Shown: positions 1 to 4,973 of the stretch, in pieces
Layout: each line of letters starts with the position of its first letter
How positions within the stretch are numbered: the stretch's first letter is position 1
Origin: Oscillospiraceae bacterium
GTDB taxonomy: Bacteria; Bacillota; Clostridia; Oscillospirales; Ruminococcaceae
NCBI GenBank assembly: GCA_031281115.1
Contig: JAITFV010000262.1
Location: forward strand, 1 to 6,733
Direction: 5' to 3'
DNA length: 6,733 bases
The notes under the pieces: generated by a model
Told to the model about the DNA's origin: nothing
What the model saw: only the letters and a program-made list of their open reading frames with translations
The model's database searches: none
Made by a program: the position numbers and the translations under genes

Positions 1-759
1 GCTTTTCCCGCTCCCCGAAACACCGGTAATGCAAGTCAGTACGCCGAGCGGAATGCTCACGTCTATATTTTTTAAATTGTTTTCTTCTGCGCCGAAGACA
101 GTAAGCATGCGCCCGTCGGGTTTCCTGCGCTTCTTGGGAATCGGGATTTCTTTTCTGCCGGAGAGATACTGCCCGGTGATTGAATTTTTGCAAGTGAGAA
201 CATCGTTCATGTCGCCTGCGCAAACGATTTCACCGCCGTGGATTCCCGCGCCGGGTCCGATGTCAACAATATAATCAGCCGCATGCATGGTTTCCTCGTC
301 GTGTTCAACTACAATCAGCGTATTTCCGAGGTCGCGCAATCTTTTTAAAGTCGCGATTAATTTATCGTTATCGCGCTGGTGCAATCCGATACTGGGTTCA
401 TCAAGAATATACAAAACGCCCATCAGTGAGCTTCCGATTTGCGTAGCAAGGCGAATCCGCTGGCTTTCTCCGCCTGATAATGTTCCCGCCGCCCGCGAAA
501 GATTAAGGTAGCCGAGCCCCACGCTTTTCAAGAAGCCGAGACGTTCGCATATTTCTTTTATTATCTGCTCAGCAATCAGCATATCGCGCTCGGATAGTTT
601 CGAGTTCAAACTAAATTTCAATGCTTCGTCTATGCTCATTTTGCAATAATCGCTGATGTTTACATCCGCGACAGTCACCGACAGCGCTTCTTTGTTGAGC
701 CGTTCACCCTTGCACGACGGGCAAAGCACATCGCTCATAAGAAGTTGAATTTCATCTCT
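1..759 (-). pseudogene. uvrA: UvrA, continuation after the internal stop (cut by window edge)
   Basis: These 253 codons follow the TAA at 760-762 in the same reading frame with no further stop, and reach the window edge. They encode the rest of ATPase domain I and the start of domain [11 protein letters not shown] directly after the stop, the ABC signature [12 protein letters not shown] (about 459-482), Walker B with [14 protein letters not shown] (about 372-412), [21 protein letters not shown], and at the very edge the second Walker [12 protein letters not shown] (1-33). The sequence is well conserved, so the gene was intact until recently or is intact in reality. The first ATG after the stop is at 738, but no ribosome binding site stands before it, so separate translation is unlikely. 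The 3' end, including the second signature and C-terminal zinc finger, lies outside. Confidence 0.9.
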
Positions 760-1968
760 TTAATGATTACTTCCGGTTTCGCGGAAACGCCGTTCCAAGT
801 TATTCACAAGCCCCTCAAAGTCGGTTGTGTACCGCCCGTGACCGTTTTCATATGAACGTTGGACTTCTATTTTTTCGCCGTTCGTGCCGTATAGAAGTAC
901 ATTCAGCGCGTTCTGCGGAAGTTTGCCGACAGGCGTTGTGAGCGAGAATTTATAATGCTTCGCAAGCGCCTCATAGTACATCTGCGCTATCGAACCCTCT
1001 GCATATCCCCAACCTGAAGCTTTGATTGCGCCCTCCTTGATTGAAAGCTCTTTATTCGGAATAATCAGCTCAGGGTCAACCCGCATGAAAGTACCGAGCC
1101 CGCTGCATTTCTGACATGCTCCGTAGGGATTGTTGAACGAGAACATTCGCGGCTCAAGCGCTTCAATGCTGACACCGTGTTCAGGGCAGGCATAATTCTG
1201 CGAAAACCGGAGAGCCTCTGCCGGCAATACGCCTTCGGCGTTGTTCTCTCCCGCAACATCAACATTAATTAAACCGTCTGTTAAACTTCCCGCAGTTTCC
1301 AAACTTTCGGAAAGCCGCGATTTTATATCAGCTTTAATCACAAGTCTGTCAACCACAACTTCTATATCATGCTTGATATTTTTATCAAGTTTGATTTTCT
1401 CTGAAAGGTCGTAAATACTGCCGTCGATGCGCACTCTCACGTAACCCTGCTTCCGAATTTGGTCCAACTCTTTCTGATACTCTCCCTTGCGCCCGCGAAC
1501 AATCGGGGCAAGAACTTGAATCTTCGTTCCCGGTGGCAAAACAAGTATTTGGTCTACGATTTGGTCGATTGTCTGCTGTTTAATTTCACGATTACAAACA
1601 GGACAATGCGGGATTCCGATTCTGGCGTAAAGCAGCCGCAGATAATCGTAAATTTCCGTTACTGTTCCGACAGTTGAGCGCGGATTGCGCGATGTTGTTT
1701 TCTGGTCGATTGAAATTGCCGGTGAAAGCCCTTCAATACTGTCTACGTTCGGTTTCTCCATCTGTCCTAAGAACTGCCGCGCATAGGACGAAAGGCTCTC
1801 AATATATCTCCTCTGTCCGTCTGCGTAAATCGTATCAAACGCCAGCGAGGACTTTCCTGAACCGGAAAGCCCTGTCATGACGATTAGTTTATCGCGGGGT
1901 AACTCGAGGTCGATGTTTTTTAGATTGTGCTCACGCGCACCGCGGATTGTGATTTTACTGATTGGCAT
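760..1968 (-). CDS. uvrA: UvrA excinuclease subunit A, N-terminal part (ended by an in-frame stop)
   Basis: UvrA is the damage-recognition ATPase of the UvrABC nucleotide excision repair complex; it loads UvrB on damaged DNA. This part encodes 402 residues from ATG, with an AGGAG site about 13 bases upstream. Visible: Walker A GLSGSGKS at residues 33-40, the following UvrA stretch [19 protein letters not shown], a CPVC pair near 122-125, and the insertion-domain zinc site C261-x2-H264 with C285-x2-C288 (CPEH in place of the usual CxxC). The protein stops after ETGSNH, where UvrA proteins normally run on without a gap. The next codons, in the same frame, continue the family sequence ([16 protein letters not shown]). 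Full UvrA is about 940 residues, so this product alone lacks the first ABC signature and the whole second ATPase and should be inactive. Identity is certain; whether the stop is real or a sequencing error cannot be decided here. Confidence 0.95.
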   Translation of the reverse strand: MPISKITIRGAREHNLKNIDLELPRDKLIVMTGLSGSGKSSLAFDTIYADGQRRYIESLSSYARQFLGQMEKPNVDSIEGLSPAISIDQKTTSRNPRSTVGTVTEIYDYLRLLYARIGIPHCPVCNREIKQQTIDQIVDQILVLPPGTKIQVLAPIVRGRKGEYQKELDQIRKQGYVRVRIDGSIYDLSEKIKLDKNIKHDIEVVVDRLVIKADIKSRLSESLETAGSLTDGLINVDVAGENNAEGVLPAEALRFSQNYACPEHGVSIEALEPRMFSFNNPYGACQKCSGLGTFMRVDPELIIPNKELSIKEGAIKASGWGYAEGSIAQMYYEALAKHYKFSLTTPVGKLPQNALNVLLYGTNGEKIEVQRSYENGHGRYTTDFEGLVNNLERRFRETGSNH

Positions 1969-2005
1969 TATTATTTTTGTTCTCCTGTAGTATTTTACAA
2001 AACTC

Positions 2006-2034
2006 TTGACATATAATTATTTGTGTGTTATAAT
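2006..2034 (+). promoter_or_regulatory. Consensus sigma-A promoter for the antitoxin-like small RNA
   Basis: Exact TTGACA at 2006-2011, a 17-bp spacer, and exact TATAAT at 2029-2034. Start of transcription is expected near 2041. No protein gene follows on this strand; a terminator lies about 90 bases on, so the product should be a short RNA. It points away from uvrA and toward the toxin-like ORF on the other strand. Confidence 0.85.
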
Positions 2035-2040
2035 ACGAAT

Positions 2041-2135
2041 AGACAAGAGTATGCCGTGTAGATACGGTCACCCTCAATGTTAGCAATTAGTTATAACCGC
2101 CTTATTGGGAAGTGAGGCGGTTATTTCCTTTTTTT
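2041..2135 (+). ncRNA. Putative antitoxin RNA, convergent with the small toxin ORF
   Basis: Inferred transcript of about 95 nt between a perfect promoter (2006-2034) and a strong intrinsic terminator (2093-2135). It has no coding potential of note. A small stem CCGT/ACGG lies at 2054-2067. Its 3' end overlaps the last 15 bases of the minus-strand toxin-like ORF (2121-2207), and the rest is complementary to that gene's 3' untranslated region. This geometry is that of TxpA/RatA-type and holin-like type I toxin-antitoxin pairs of Bacillota, in which a cis-encoded RNA pairs with the 3' part of the toxin mRNA. The first bases (ACAAGAGTATGCC, 2043-2055) closely resemble the start of the toxin message (ACAAGGGTATGCC on minus, 2273-2261). 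Function is inferred from layout only. Confidence 0.65.
2093..2135 (+). terminator. Intrinsic terminator of the antitoxin-like RNA
   Basis: Perfect 10-bp stem ATAACCGCCT (2093-2102) / AGGCGGTTAT (2115-2124) with a 12-base loop, followed by TTCCTTTTTTT (2125-2135). On the minus strand the same stem follows the toxin ORF, whose TAA stop is inside it, but there is no T-run on that side, so it should end plus-strand transcripts only. Confidence 0.85.
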
Positions 2136-2207
2136 ATAGCTGTTCTGCATGATTTGCACGACTTTGCAGATTACAAGTGTTAAAGTAAGCATCTCTAATA
2201 TACTCAT
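2121..2207 (-). CDS. Small hydrophobic peptide, probable type I toxin (holin-like/TxpA-like)
   Basis: A 28-codon ORF starting MSILEMLTLTLVICKVVQ and ending NSYKKRK. A GAGGTGA ribosome binding site stands 6 bases before the ATG. A hydrophobic segment covers about residues 3-19 and could insert in the membrane; the tail is basic (KKRK), with one acidic residue (E5) near the start. This pattern, MxxxExLxL plus one transmembrane span plus Lys/Arg tail, is that of membrane toxins of type I systems in Bacillota. It has its own consensus promoter (2282-2311), a structured leader of about 70 nt that can hide the ribosome binding site (2217-2230), and a convergent antisense RNA overlapping its 3' end. 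It is shorter than TxpA (59 aa) and close to Fst (33 aa). Toxicity is inferred, not shown; the ORF is too short for usual gene finders. Confidence 0.65.
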   Translation of the reverse strand: MSILEMLTLTLVICKVVQIMQNSYKKRK

Positions 2208-2216
2208 ACAGCATCA

Positions 2217-2230
2217 CCTCATCTCTGAGG
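2217..2230 (-). promoter_or_regulatory. Hairpin hiding the toxin ribosome binding site
   Basis: Read on the minus strand: CCTCA-GAGA-TGAGG, a 5-bp stem closed by a GNRA-type GAGA tetraloop. The 3' arm contains the GAGG of the Shine-Dalgarno sequence for the ORF at 2207. Such masking of the ribosome binding site is typical for type I toxin messages. Seen directly; effect inferred. Confidence 0.5.
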
Positions 2231-2281
2231 GAGGGCTTGACCGCACTACCGTTTTGCGTTGGCATACCCTTGTACATTTTA

Positions 2282-2311
2282 ATTATATCATACTGTGTCA
2301 TTTTTTGTCAA
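2282..2311 (-). promoter_or_regulatory. Consensus sigma-A promoter for the toxin-like ORF
   Basis: On the minus strand: exact TTGACA (2311-2306), 18-bp spacer, exact TATAAT (2287-2282). Transcription should begin near 2275, giving a leader of about 70 nt before the ATG at 2207. It sits just after the stop of the GyrI-like gene (2333). No terminator for minus-strand transcripts was found between the toxin ORF and uvrA, so this promoter may also feed uvrA. Confidence 0.8.
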
Positions 2312-2332
2312 GGGCGCAAGGCAATTTTCAAT

Positions 2333-2854
2333 TCATGCTAAATAAATCCCGTAGTCAAGAATCGCGTTTCCGCTGCTGTCTTTTTCGGTGAAGCGCGGGC
2401 AATTATAACGCTCAAAATGATAAAGGTATTTTTTCTCGTCATACATGAAATTCCCCATATCATTTTTCTTAAGTTCATCAACGCATTTTTCATGCATTCC
2501 ATAAATACTGCCATCGTCACGATTGCCCTTAATCCAGCAGATTCCGACATCGCCGCCCTCTAAATCGAGAAACTCATACCCTTCGGGAGCTTCGGTGCCG
2601 GGCGGCAGAAACATACCTATCCAGTACTCGAAATTCTCATCAGTTCCATCGCAGCGCATAAAGCCGAGACAACCGTTTTCGATGTCCCTTACCGCGCCGA
2701 GTTTTTCGAGAACCTCGAACCATCCGTTTGGGAACCACTCGCTCCATTTTGCGCCGTAACCGCCGTATTCATCTCTGTCGCTGTTTCCGTAACGCTTGCC
2801 TATAAGGCGCAGAGCCGGTAATGTCTCTTTGTAAGTTTTAATAATTTCTGTCAT
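2333..2854 (-). CDS. GyrI-like / AraC-type effector-binding domain protein
   Basis: A 173-residue stand-alone small-molecule binding domain of the GyrI-like (SBM, AraC effector-binding) family. Supporting segments are YWIGMFLPPGTEAPEGYEFL, the strand/turn DLEGGDVGICWIKGN and the C-terminal FERYNCPRFTEKDSSGNAILDYGIYL, which match this fold in order. No helix-turn-helix is present, so it is not itself a DNA-binding regulator; relatives bind hydrophobic or toxic compounds, and some hydrolyse or sequester them. The ligand here is unknown. A strong AAGGAGG site lies 6 bases before the ATG, and the gene starts 18 bases after the stop of the DUF3788 gene, so it is likely the last gene of an operon with the DUF3788 and PNPOx genes. 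No clear terminator follows; the toxin promoter begins about 20 bases downstream. Confidence 0.85.
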   Translation of the reverse strand: MTEIIKTYKETLPALRLIGKRYGNSDRDEYGGYGAKWSEWFPNGWFEVLEKLGAVRDIENGCLGFMRCDGTDENFEYWIGMFLPPGTEAPEGYEFLDLEGGDVGICWIKGNRDDGSIYGMHEKCVDELKKNDMGNFMYDEKKYLYHFERYNCPRFTEKDSSGNAILDYGIYLA

Positions 2855-2872
2855 TTTTTCCTCCTTATTATT

Positions 2873-3304
2873 TTAGTTTTTCGGTTTTAATTTAACCATG
2901 CAAAGTTTTTTATAATCTTCAAATTCTGATTCTTTTTCAATTCTGAACATGAAATATTTCCCGATTTTCATGAAGTCGCCTGCGTTTTGGTAGCAATCAC
3001 GAACTTCCGCCGAAAGCTCCGGCAGAATCGCTTCTGCTTCTTCACTGAGTTTATATGCCATTACCATAAAGACAGAGAAACCGCCGACCTCGGGATAAAA
3101 CGTACCGAGAGCCTGCCCACTTTTCTGAAACTTTACATTCCAGCCCGGCGCGCCCGAACAAACGCTGAACGTCATTTTCGGTTTTGCTTTGTAAGTATTC
3201 TCCATAAAGCCAAACAGAGATTTCCACAGGGGATTATTGATATAACTCTCAATTTCCTCGTAACGGGGCTGGTGCGAAGCGGGAAATAAAACGTGCCAAT
3301 CCAT
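2873..3304 (-). CDS. DUF3788 family protein
   Basis: A 143-residue soluble protein with the pattern of the DUF3788 family: an N-terminal region ending in NPLWKSLFGFME, a core CSGAPGWNVKFQKSGQALGTFYPE, a hydrophobic strand FSVFMVMAYK, and a C-terminal GKYFMFRIEKESEFEDYKKL. No signal peptide or membrane span is seen. The biochemical role of the family is not known to me. The ATG lies 2 bases after the stop codon of the PNPOx gene, and its ribosome binding site (GGGAGA) is inside that gene's last codons, so the two are cotranscribed and probably translationally coupled. A GyrI-like gene follows after 18 bases. The grouping suggests a shared function with small compounds or stress, but that is inference. 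Confidence 0.8.
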   Translation of the reverse strand: MDWHVLFPASHQPRYEEIESYINNPLWKSLFGFMENTYKAKPKMTFSVCSGAPGWNVKFQKSGQALGTFYPEVGGFSVFMVMAYKLSEEAEAILPELSAEVRDCYQNAGDFMKIGKYFMFRIEKESEFEDYKKLCMVKLKPKN

Positions 3305-3306
3305 CT

Positions 3307-3714
3307 TTATAATTCTCCCTTTTCTTCAATCCAATCAATAAATAAAGAATATCGCTTAGTTGTGAATTTAAAAACGCAGTAATCAGGGTCTTCATAACCC
3401 TTAAAATGCCCTTCTAACCCTTCATACCACATTTCCTTTTTGACATCGGGGTCTGTTATGATTTCAATGTCGCCGGAAAACGAAACGCTGTATTCTTCAG
3501 ACGCGAAACACACGCAGGCGCGGTTGTTGTTCCGGGTACGGTTTGCCTTATTACTGCCTAACCCGCTGCAGAATGTGAGCCACTTAACGCCGTCGGCTTT
3601 AGAGACGGTCGCAACAGATGACGAGGGATAGCCGTCTTTATCAATCAGAGTAAGTACGAAGTTGCGCTGTTTAAGAATAATTTCCCCTGCTTTTCTAATT
3701 AATTCGCTGTTCAT
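3307..3714 (-). CDS. Pyridoxamine 5'-phosphate oxidase-like (split-barrel flavin-binding) protein
   Basis: A 135-residue single-domain split-barrel protein like general stress protein 26 and other PNPOx-related proteins that bind flavin (or F420/heme in relatives). Visible: FVLTLIDKDGYPSSSVATVSK (first beta strands), LTFCSGLGSNKANRTRNNNRACVCF (the usual site where flavin phosphate contacts and the S-K-x-R-N element lie), VSFSGDIEIITDPDVKKEMW and the C-terminal DPDYCVFKFTTKRYSLF. Too short for true PdxH. I chose ATG 3714 (MNSELIRKAG) because family members begin about there; a longer form from GTG 3738 would start inside the upstream repeat. The ATG overlaps the TGA of a mini-ORF (ATGAAAATATGA), so translation may be coupled to the micro-ORFs before it. 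It is the first large gene of the set with DUF3788 and GyrI-like proteins. The actual substrate is unknown. Confidence 0.85.
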   Translation of the reverse strand: MNSELIRKAGEIILKQRNFVLTLIDKDGYPSSSVATVSKADGVKWLTFCSGLGSNKANRTRNNNRACVCFASEEYSVSFSGDIEIITDPDVKKEMWYEGLEGHFKGYEDPDYCVFKFTTKRYSLFIDWIEEKGEL

Positions 3715-3721
3715 ATTTTCA

Positions 3722-3802
3722 TTAAGTCCTTTCTTCACCGGCGAGGCATGAAAACAACGTTTTCCCCGTTTCGGTTGTATTTTGATTCAAAATTGTTTTC
3801 AT
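3722..3802 (-). CDS. Micro-ORF B, 26 aa, in the 80-bp repeat (possible leader peptide)
   Basis: Reads MKTILNQNTTETGKTLFSC and ends LAGEERT. Ribosome binding site AAAGGA with 4 bases to ATG. Its first A is shared with the TAA stop of micro-ORF A (TAATG), and its own TAA overlaps the ATG of a 3-codon mini-ORF that in turn overlaps the PNPOx start. It differs from micro-ORF A at five residues (I/S, N/K, Q/P, C/F, L/P). No known family recognised; soluble, no membrane segment. It might be a leader peptide for the PNPOx gene or merely follow from duplication of the start region. Confidence 0.4.
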   Translation of the reverse strand: MKTILNQNTTETGKTLFSCLAGEERT

Positions 3803-3882
3803 TAAGTCCTTTCTTCACCGGCGGGGAATGAAAACAACGTTTTCCCCGTTTCGGTTGTATTTGGCTTCAAACTTGTTTTCAT
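3802..3882 (-). CDS. Micro-ORF A, 26 aa, in the 80-bp repeat (possible leader peptide)
   Basis: Reads MKTSLKPNTTETGKTLFSF and ends PAGEERT. It begins about 26 bases after the stop of the GNAT gene and has the same AAAGGACTTAATG start context as copy B. Its stop overlaps the next ATG by one base, which is why an 80-bp repeat (not a multiple of 3) still keeps both copies open. The segment encoding TLFSF can pair with its own start region (11-bp inverted repeat). No recognised homology; translation not shown. Confidence 0.4.
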   Translation of the reverse strand: MKTSLKPNTTETGKTLFSFPAGEERT

Positions 3883-3907
3883 TAAGTCCTTTATATGCGG
3901 ATAATGC

Positions 3908-4438
3908 TTATACTATACGTTGATTATTGTATTTGATAAAATCAAGCTGAATTACATCTTCGCCCGTCAAGTAATGTTTTTCGTTTTGATTTCCTTCTGG
4001 GTGCGGCAAAAAACCACATTTTCGCAACATTTTCACACTGGATATATTGTGTGGGTAGCAACCGGCGTGTATATAGTCAAGCGATAAAACCTCGAAACAG
4101 TATTTTACCCCTAACGAAAAAGCACGAGCTCCATAACCTTTGCCCCTATACGGTTTATAAATTATTATTGCTAAATCCGACGGTGTATCTTCAGAAGAAA
4201 CAAATATTGAGCCTATACTGGCATTATCGGAGTGCCGAATGATGGTAGCGACAAATCTGGCTTGTACTGTGGTATTTGTTGTTGCTTGCCATTCTTCAAA
4301 TGACCGGGTGAGTTTGTGATTATAACCGCTTTGCGTTTCATCGTCTTGCCAACAACGATAACAGTCTAAATCATCTTCCGAATCTATGTATTCAGATAGA
4401 CTGATTACATCATCAGATATATATGTTTTTCTTTCCAT
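3908..4438 (-). CDS. GNAT family N-acetyltransferase (RimJ/RimL-like)
   Basis: A 176-residue acetyl-CoA dependent N-acetyltransferase. Motif A is clear: the beta-4 strand LAIIIYKP followed by the pyrophosphate-binding loop R98-G-K-G-Y-G103 and helix ARAFSLGVKYCFEVL. Then comes the strand YIHAGCYPHN with N131 and the helix SSVKMLRKCGF, the usual C-terminal pattern of RimJ/RimL-type GNATs. The target amine (protein N-terminus, antibiotic or metabolite) cannot be told. A GAGGG site lies 6 bases before the ATG. The gene is visibly more AT-rich than its neighbours, which may mean separate acquisition. A TGGTATACA extended -10 like motif lies at 4474-4466 (minus), with no good -35. The gene starts 90 bases after the zinc-ribbon gene ends and is followed by the micro-ORF repeat. 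Confidence 0.85.
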   Translation of the reverse strand: MERKTYISDDVISLSEYIDSEDDLDCYRCWQDDETQSGYNHKLTRSFEEWQATTNTTVQARFVATIIRHSDNASIGSIFVSSEDTPSDLAIIIYKPYRGKGYGARAFSLGVKYCFEVLSLDYIHAGCYPHNISSVKMLRKCGFLPHPEGNQNEKHYLTGEDVIQLDFIKYNNQRIV

Positions 4439-4528
4439 ATCACACCCTCACTAATATAAATTAGCTGTATACCAACACACTTGTCTGACATAGCTTTCAA
4501 CTTAAACGAGTTTACTTTGTTTCAAATT

Positions 4529-4792
4529 TCATACTGCCCACCTTTTCAACTTCGGATAACTCAGCAGCATATCCGCTCGTGCCTCGTTCGCAGTTTTGAA
4601 CACGCCCGCTTCGATTACGTGAGGAATGCAAAACTCGACCATCTGCTCCATAGTCGTGCTTTCGTCAGTGAAACCGCCGTCTTTGTAGCAGTAATGGCAA
4701 TAATCCGTACTTCTGCTTCCGTCTTTCTCCGTGCCGTACTCCTCGCCCTGCATGGGCATCATGCAGCTTTGGCAAAAAATCACGTTTTCCAT
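4529..4792 (-). CDS. Putative zinc-ribbon domain protein (PF12674-like)
   Basis: An 87-residue protein with two Cys pairs, C7-x2-C10 and C32-x2-C35, in the setting FCQSCMMPM...GTEKDGSRSTDYCHYCYKDG, followed by the helix TMEQMVEFCIPHV and a C-terminal tail ending PKLKRW. This is the pattern of the small putative zinc-ribbon family PF12674, often found in Clostridia as a single-domain protein or fused to AraC/GNAT-type domains. Zinc binding is inferred from the cysteines; role unknown. AGGAGGT lies 6 bases before the ATG. Its promoter (4829-4858) contains a 24-bp inverted repeat, so it is probably under control of a dimeric repressor. It may be the first gene of the minus-strand cluster, but the 90-bp gap to the GNAT gene leaves this open. 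Confidence 0.85.
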   Translation of the reverse strand: MENVIFCQSCMMPMQGEEYGTEKDGSRSTDYCHYCYKDGGFTDESTTMEQMVEFCIPHVIEAGVFKTANEARADMLLSYPKLKRWAV

Positions 4793-4828
4793 ATGCTTAC
4801 CTCCTGAAATATTTTATATTTCGATTTT

Positions 4829-4858
4829 ATCATATTTAATATGACAGCTGTGTGTCAT
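4829..4858 (-). promoter_or_regulatory. Probable promoter of the zinc-ribbon gene
   Basis: On the minus strand: ATGACA (4858-4853), 18-bp spacer, TATGAT (4834-4829). Transcription should start near 4822, about 30 bases before the ATG at 4792. The -35 and spacer lie within the inverted repeat 4838-4861. Confidence 0.5.
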
Positions 4859-4861
4859 ATT
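4838..4861. promoter_or_regulatory. Inverted repeat, candidate operator in the zinc-ribbon/rmuC divergent region
   Basis: Two perfect 9-bp arms, AATATGACA (4838-4846) and TGTCATATT (4853-4861), separated by 6 bases. Size and symmetry suit a dimeric helix-turn-helix regulator. It overlaps the -35 of the predicted zinc-ribbon promoter, so binding would block that gene. The regulator is not in the window. Confidence 0.5.
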
Positions 4862-4894
4862 CCTTCCATAAATTTCCGCCTAATAGAGTATATA

Positions 4895-4924
4895 ATATAA
4901 ATCTTGCTTTTGCAAGATTTATAT
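4895..4924. promoter_or_regulatory. 13-bp-arm inverted repeat overlapping the rmuC promoter
   Basis: Perfect arms ATATAAATCTTGC (4895-4907) and GCAAGATTTATAT (4912-4924) around TTTT. It could be an operator or, if transcribed from further upstream, a stem-loop. It covers the -35 and most of the spacer of the predicted rmuC promoter. There is no T-run after it on plus, so it is not a good terminator in that direction. Confidence 0.5.
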
Positions 4925-4932
4925 GATATACT
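4904..4932 (+). promoter_or_regulatory. Probable promoter of rmuC
   Basis: TTGCTT (4904-4909), 17-bp spacer, TATACT (4927-4932). Expected start near 4939, 35 bases before the ATG at 4974. A competing TATAAT at 4891-4896 lacks a good -35. Confidence 0.5.
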
Positions 4933-4973
4933 GTCAATATACGCAAGGAGTCTAACATAAGGCGGTTTAAATC

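Larger units (their letters stand above)
3716..3892. repeat. Tandem 80-bp direct repeat (2.2 copies) between GNAT and PNPOx genes
   Basis: Two full units, 3716-3795 and 3796-3875, match at 75 of 80 positions; a 17-bp partial third copy (3876-3892) ends the array. Each unit carries, on the minus strand, a ribosome binding site and start (AAAGGACTTAATG), a 26-codon ORF and a stop overlapping the next start. Each unit also carries inverted repeats: AATGAAAACAA (3827-3837) with TTGTTTTCATT (3873-3883), and a local hairpin of the GGGGAAAAC / GTTTTC..CCCC type. Because the whole 80 bp repeats, with no unique spacer, it is not a CRISPR array. Confidence 0.9.

Noticed and set aside
29..511. Plus-strand ORFs opposite uvrA
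   Set aside because: The minus strand reads conserved UvrA ATPase motifs across the whole stretch.
760..762. Reassigned TAA codon or frameshift as the cause of the uvrA break
   Set aside because: TAA ends rmuC, GNAT, PNPOx and DUF3788 genes here, and the frame on both sides of the stop is the same, so neither code change nor a single frameshift fits.
1969..2060. LexA/SOS box upstream of uvrA
   Set aside because: No GAAC-N4-GTTC-like palindrome is present there.
2139..2214. Alternative small ORF on minus from ATG 2214 (MLYEYIRDAY...)
   Set aside because: Its ATG lies directly at the GAGGTG site with no room for a ribosome binding site, and the product is not hydrophobic; the ORF from 2207 has correct spacing.
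3307..3738. Longer PNPOx form starting at GTG 3738
   Set aside because: The extra residues come from the tail of the 80-bp repeat read in another frame; the ATG at 3714 fits the family start and overlaps the preceding mini-ORF stop.
3716..3892. Possible CRISPR array (repeat ends look like GTTTTC... / ...ATGAAAAC)
   Set aside because: The whole 80-bp period is repeated with no unique spacers, there are only about two copies, and no cas genes are near.
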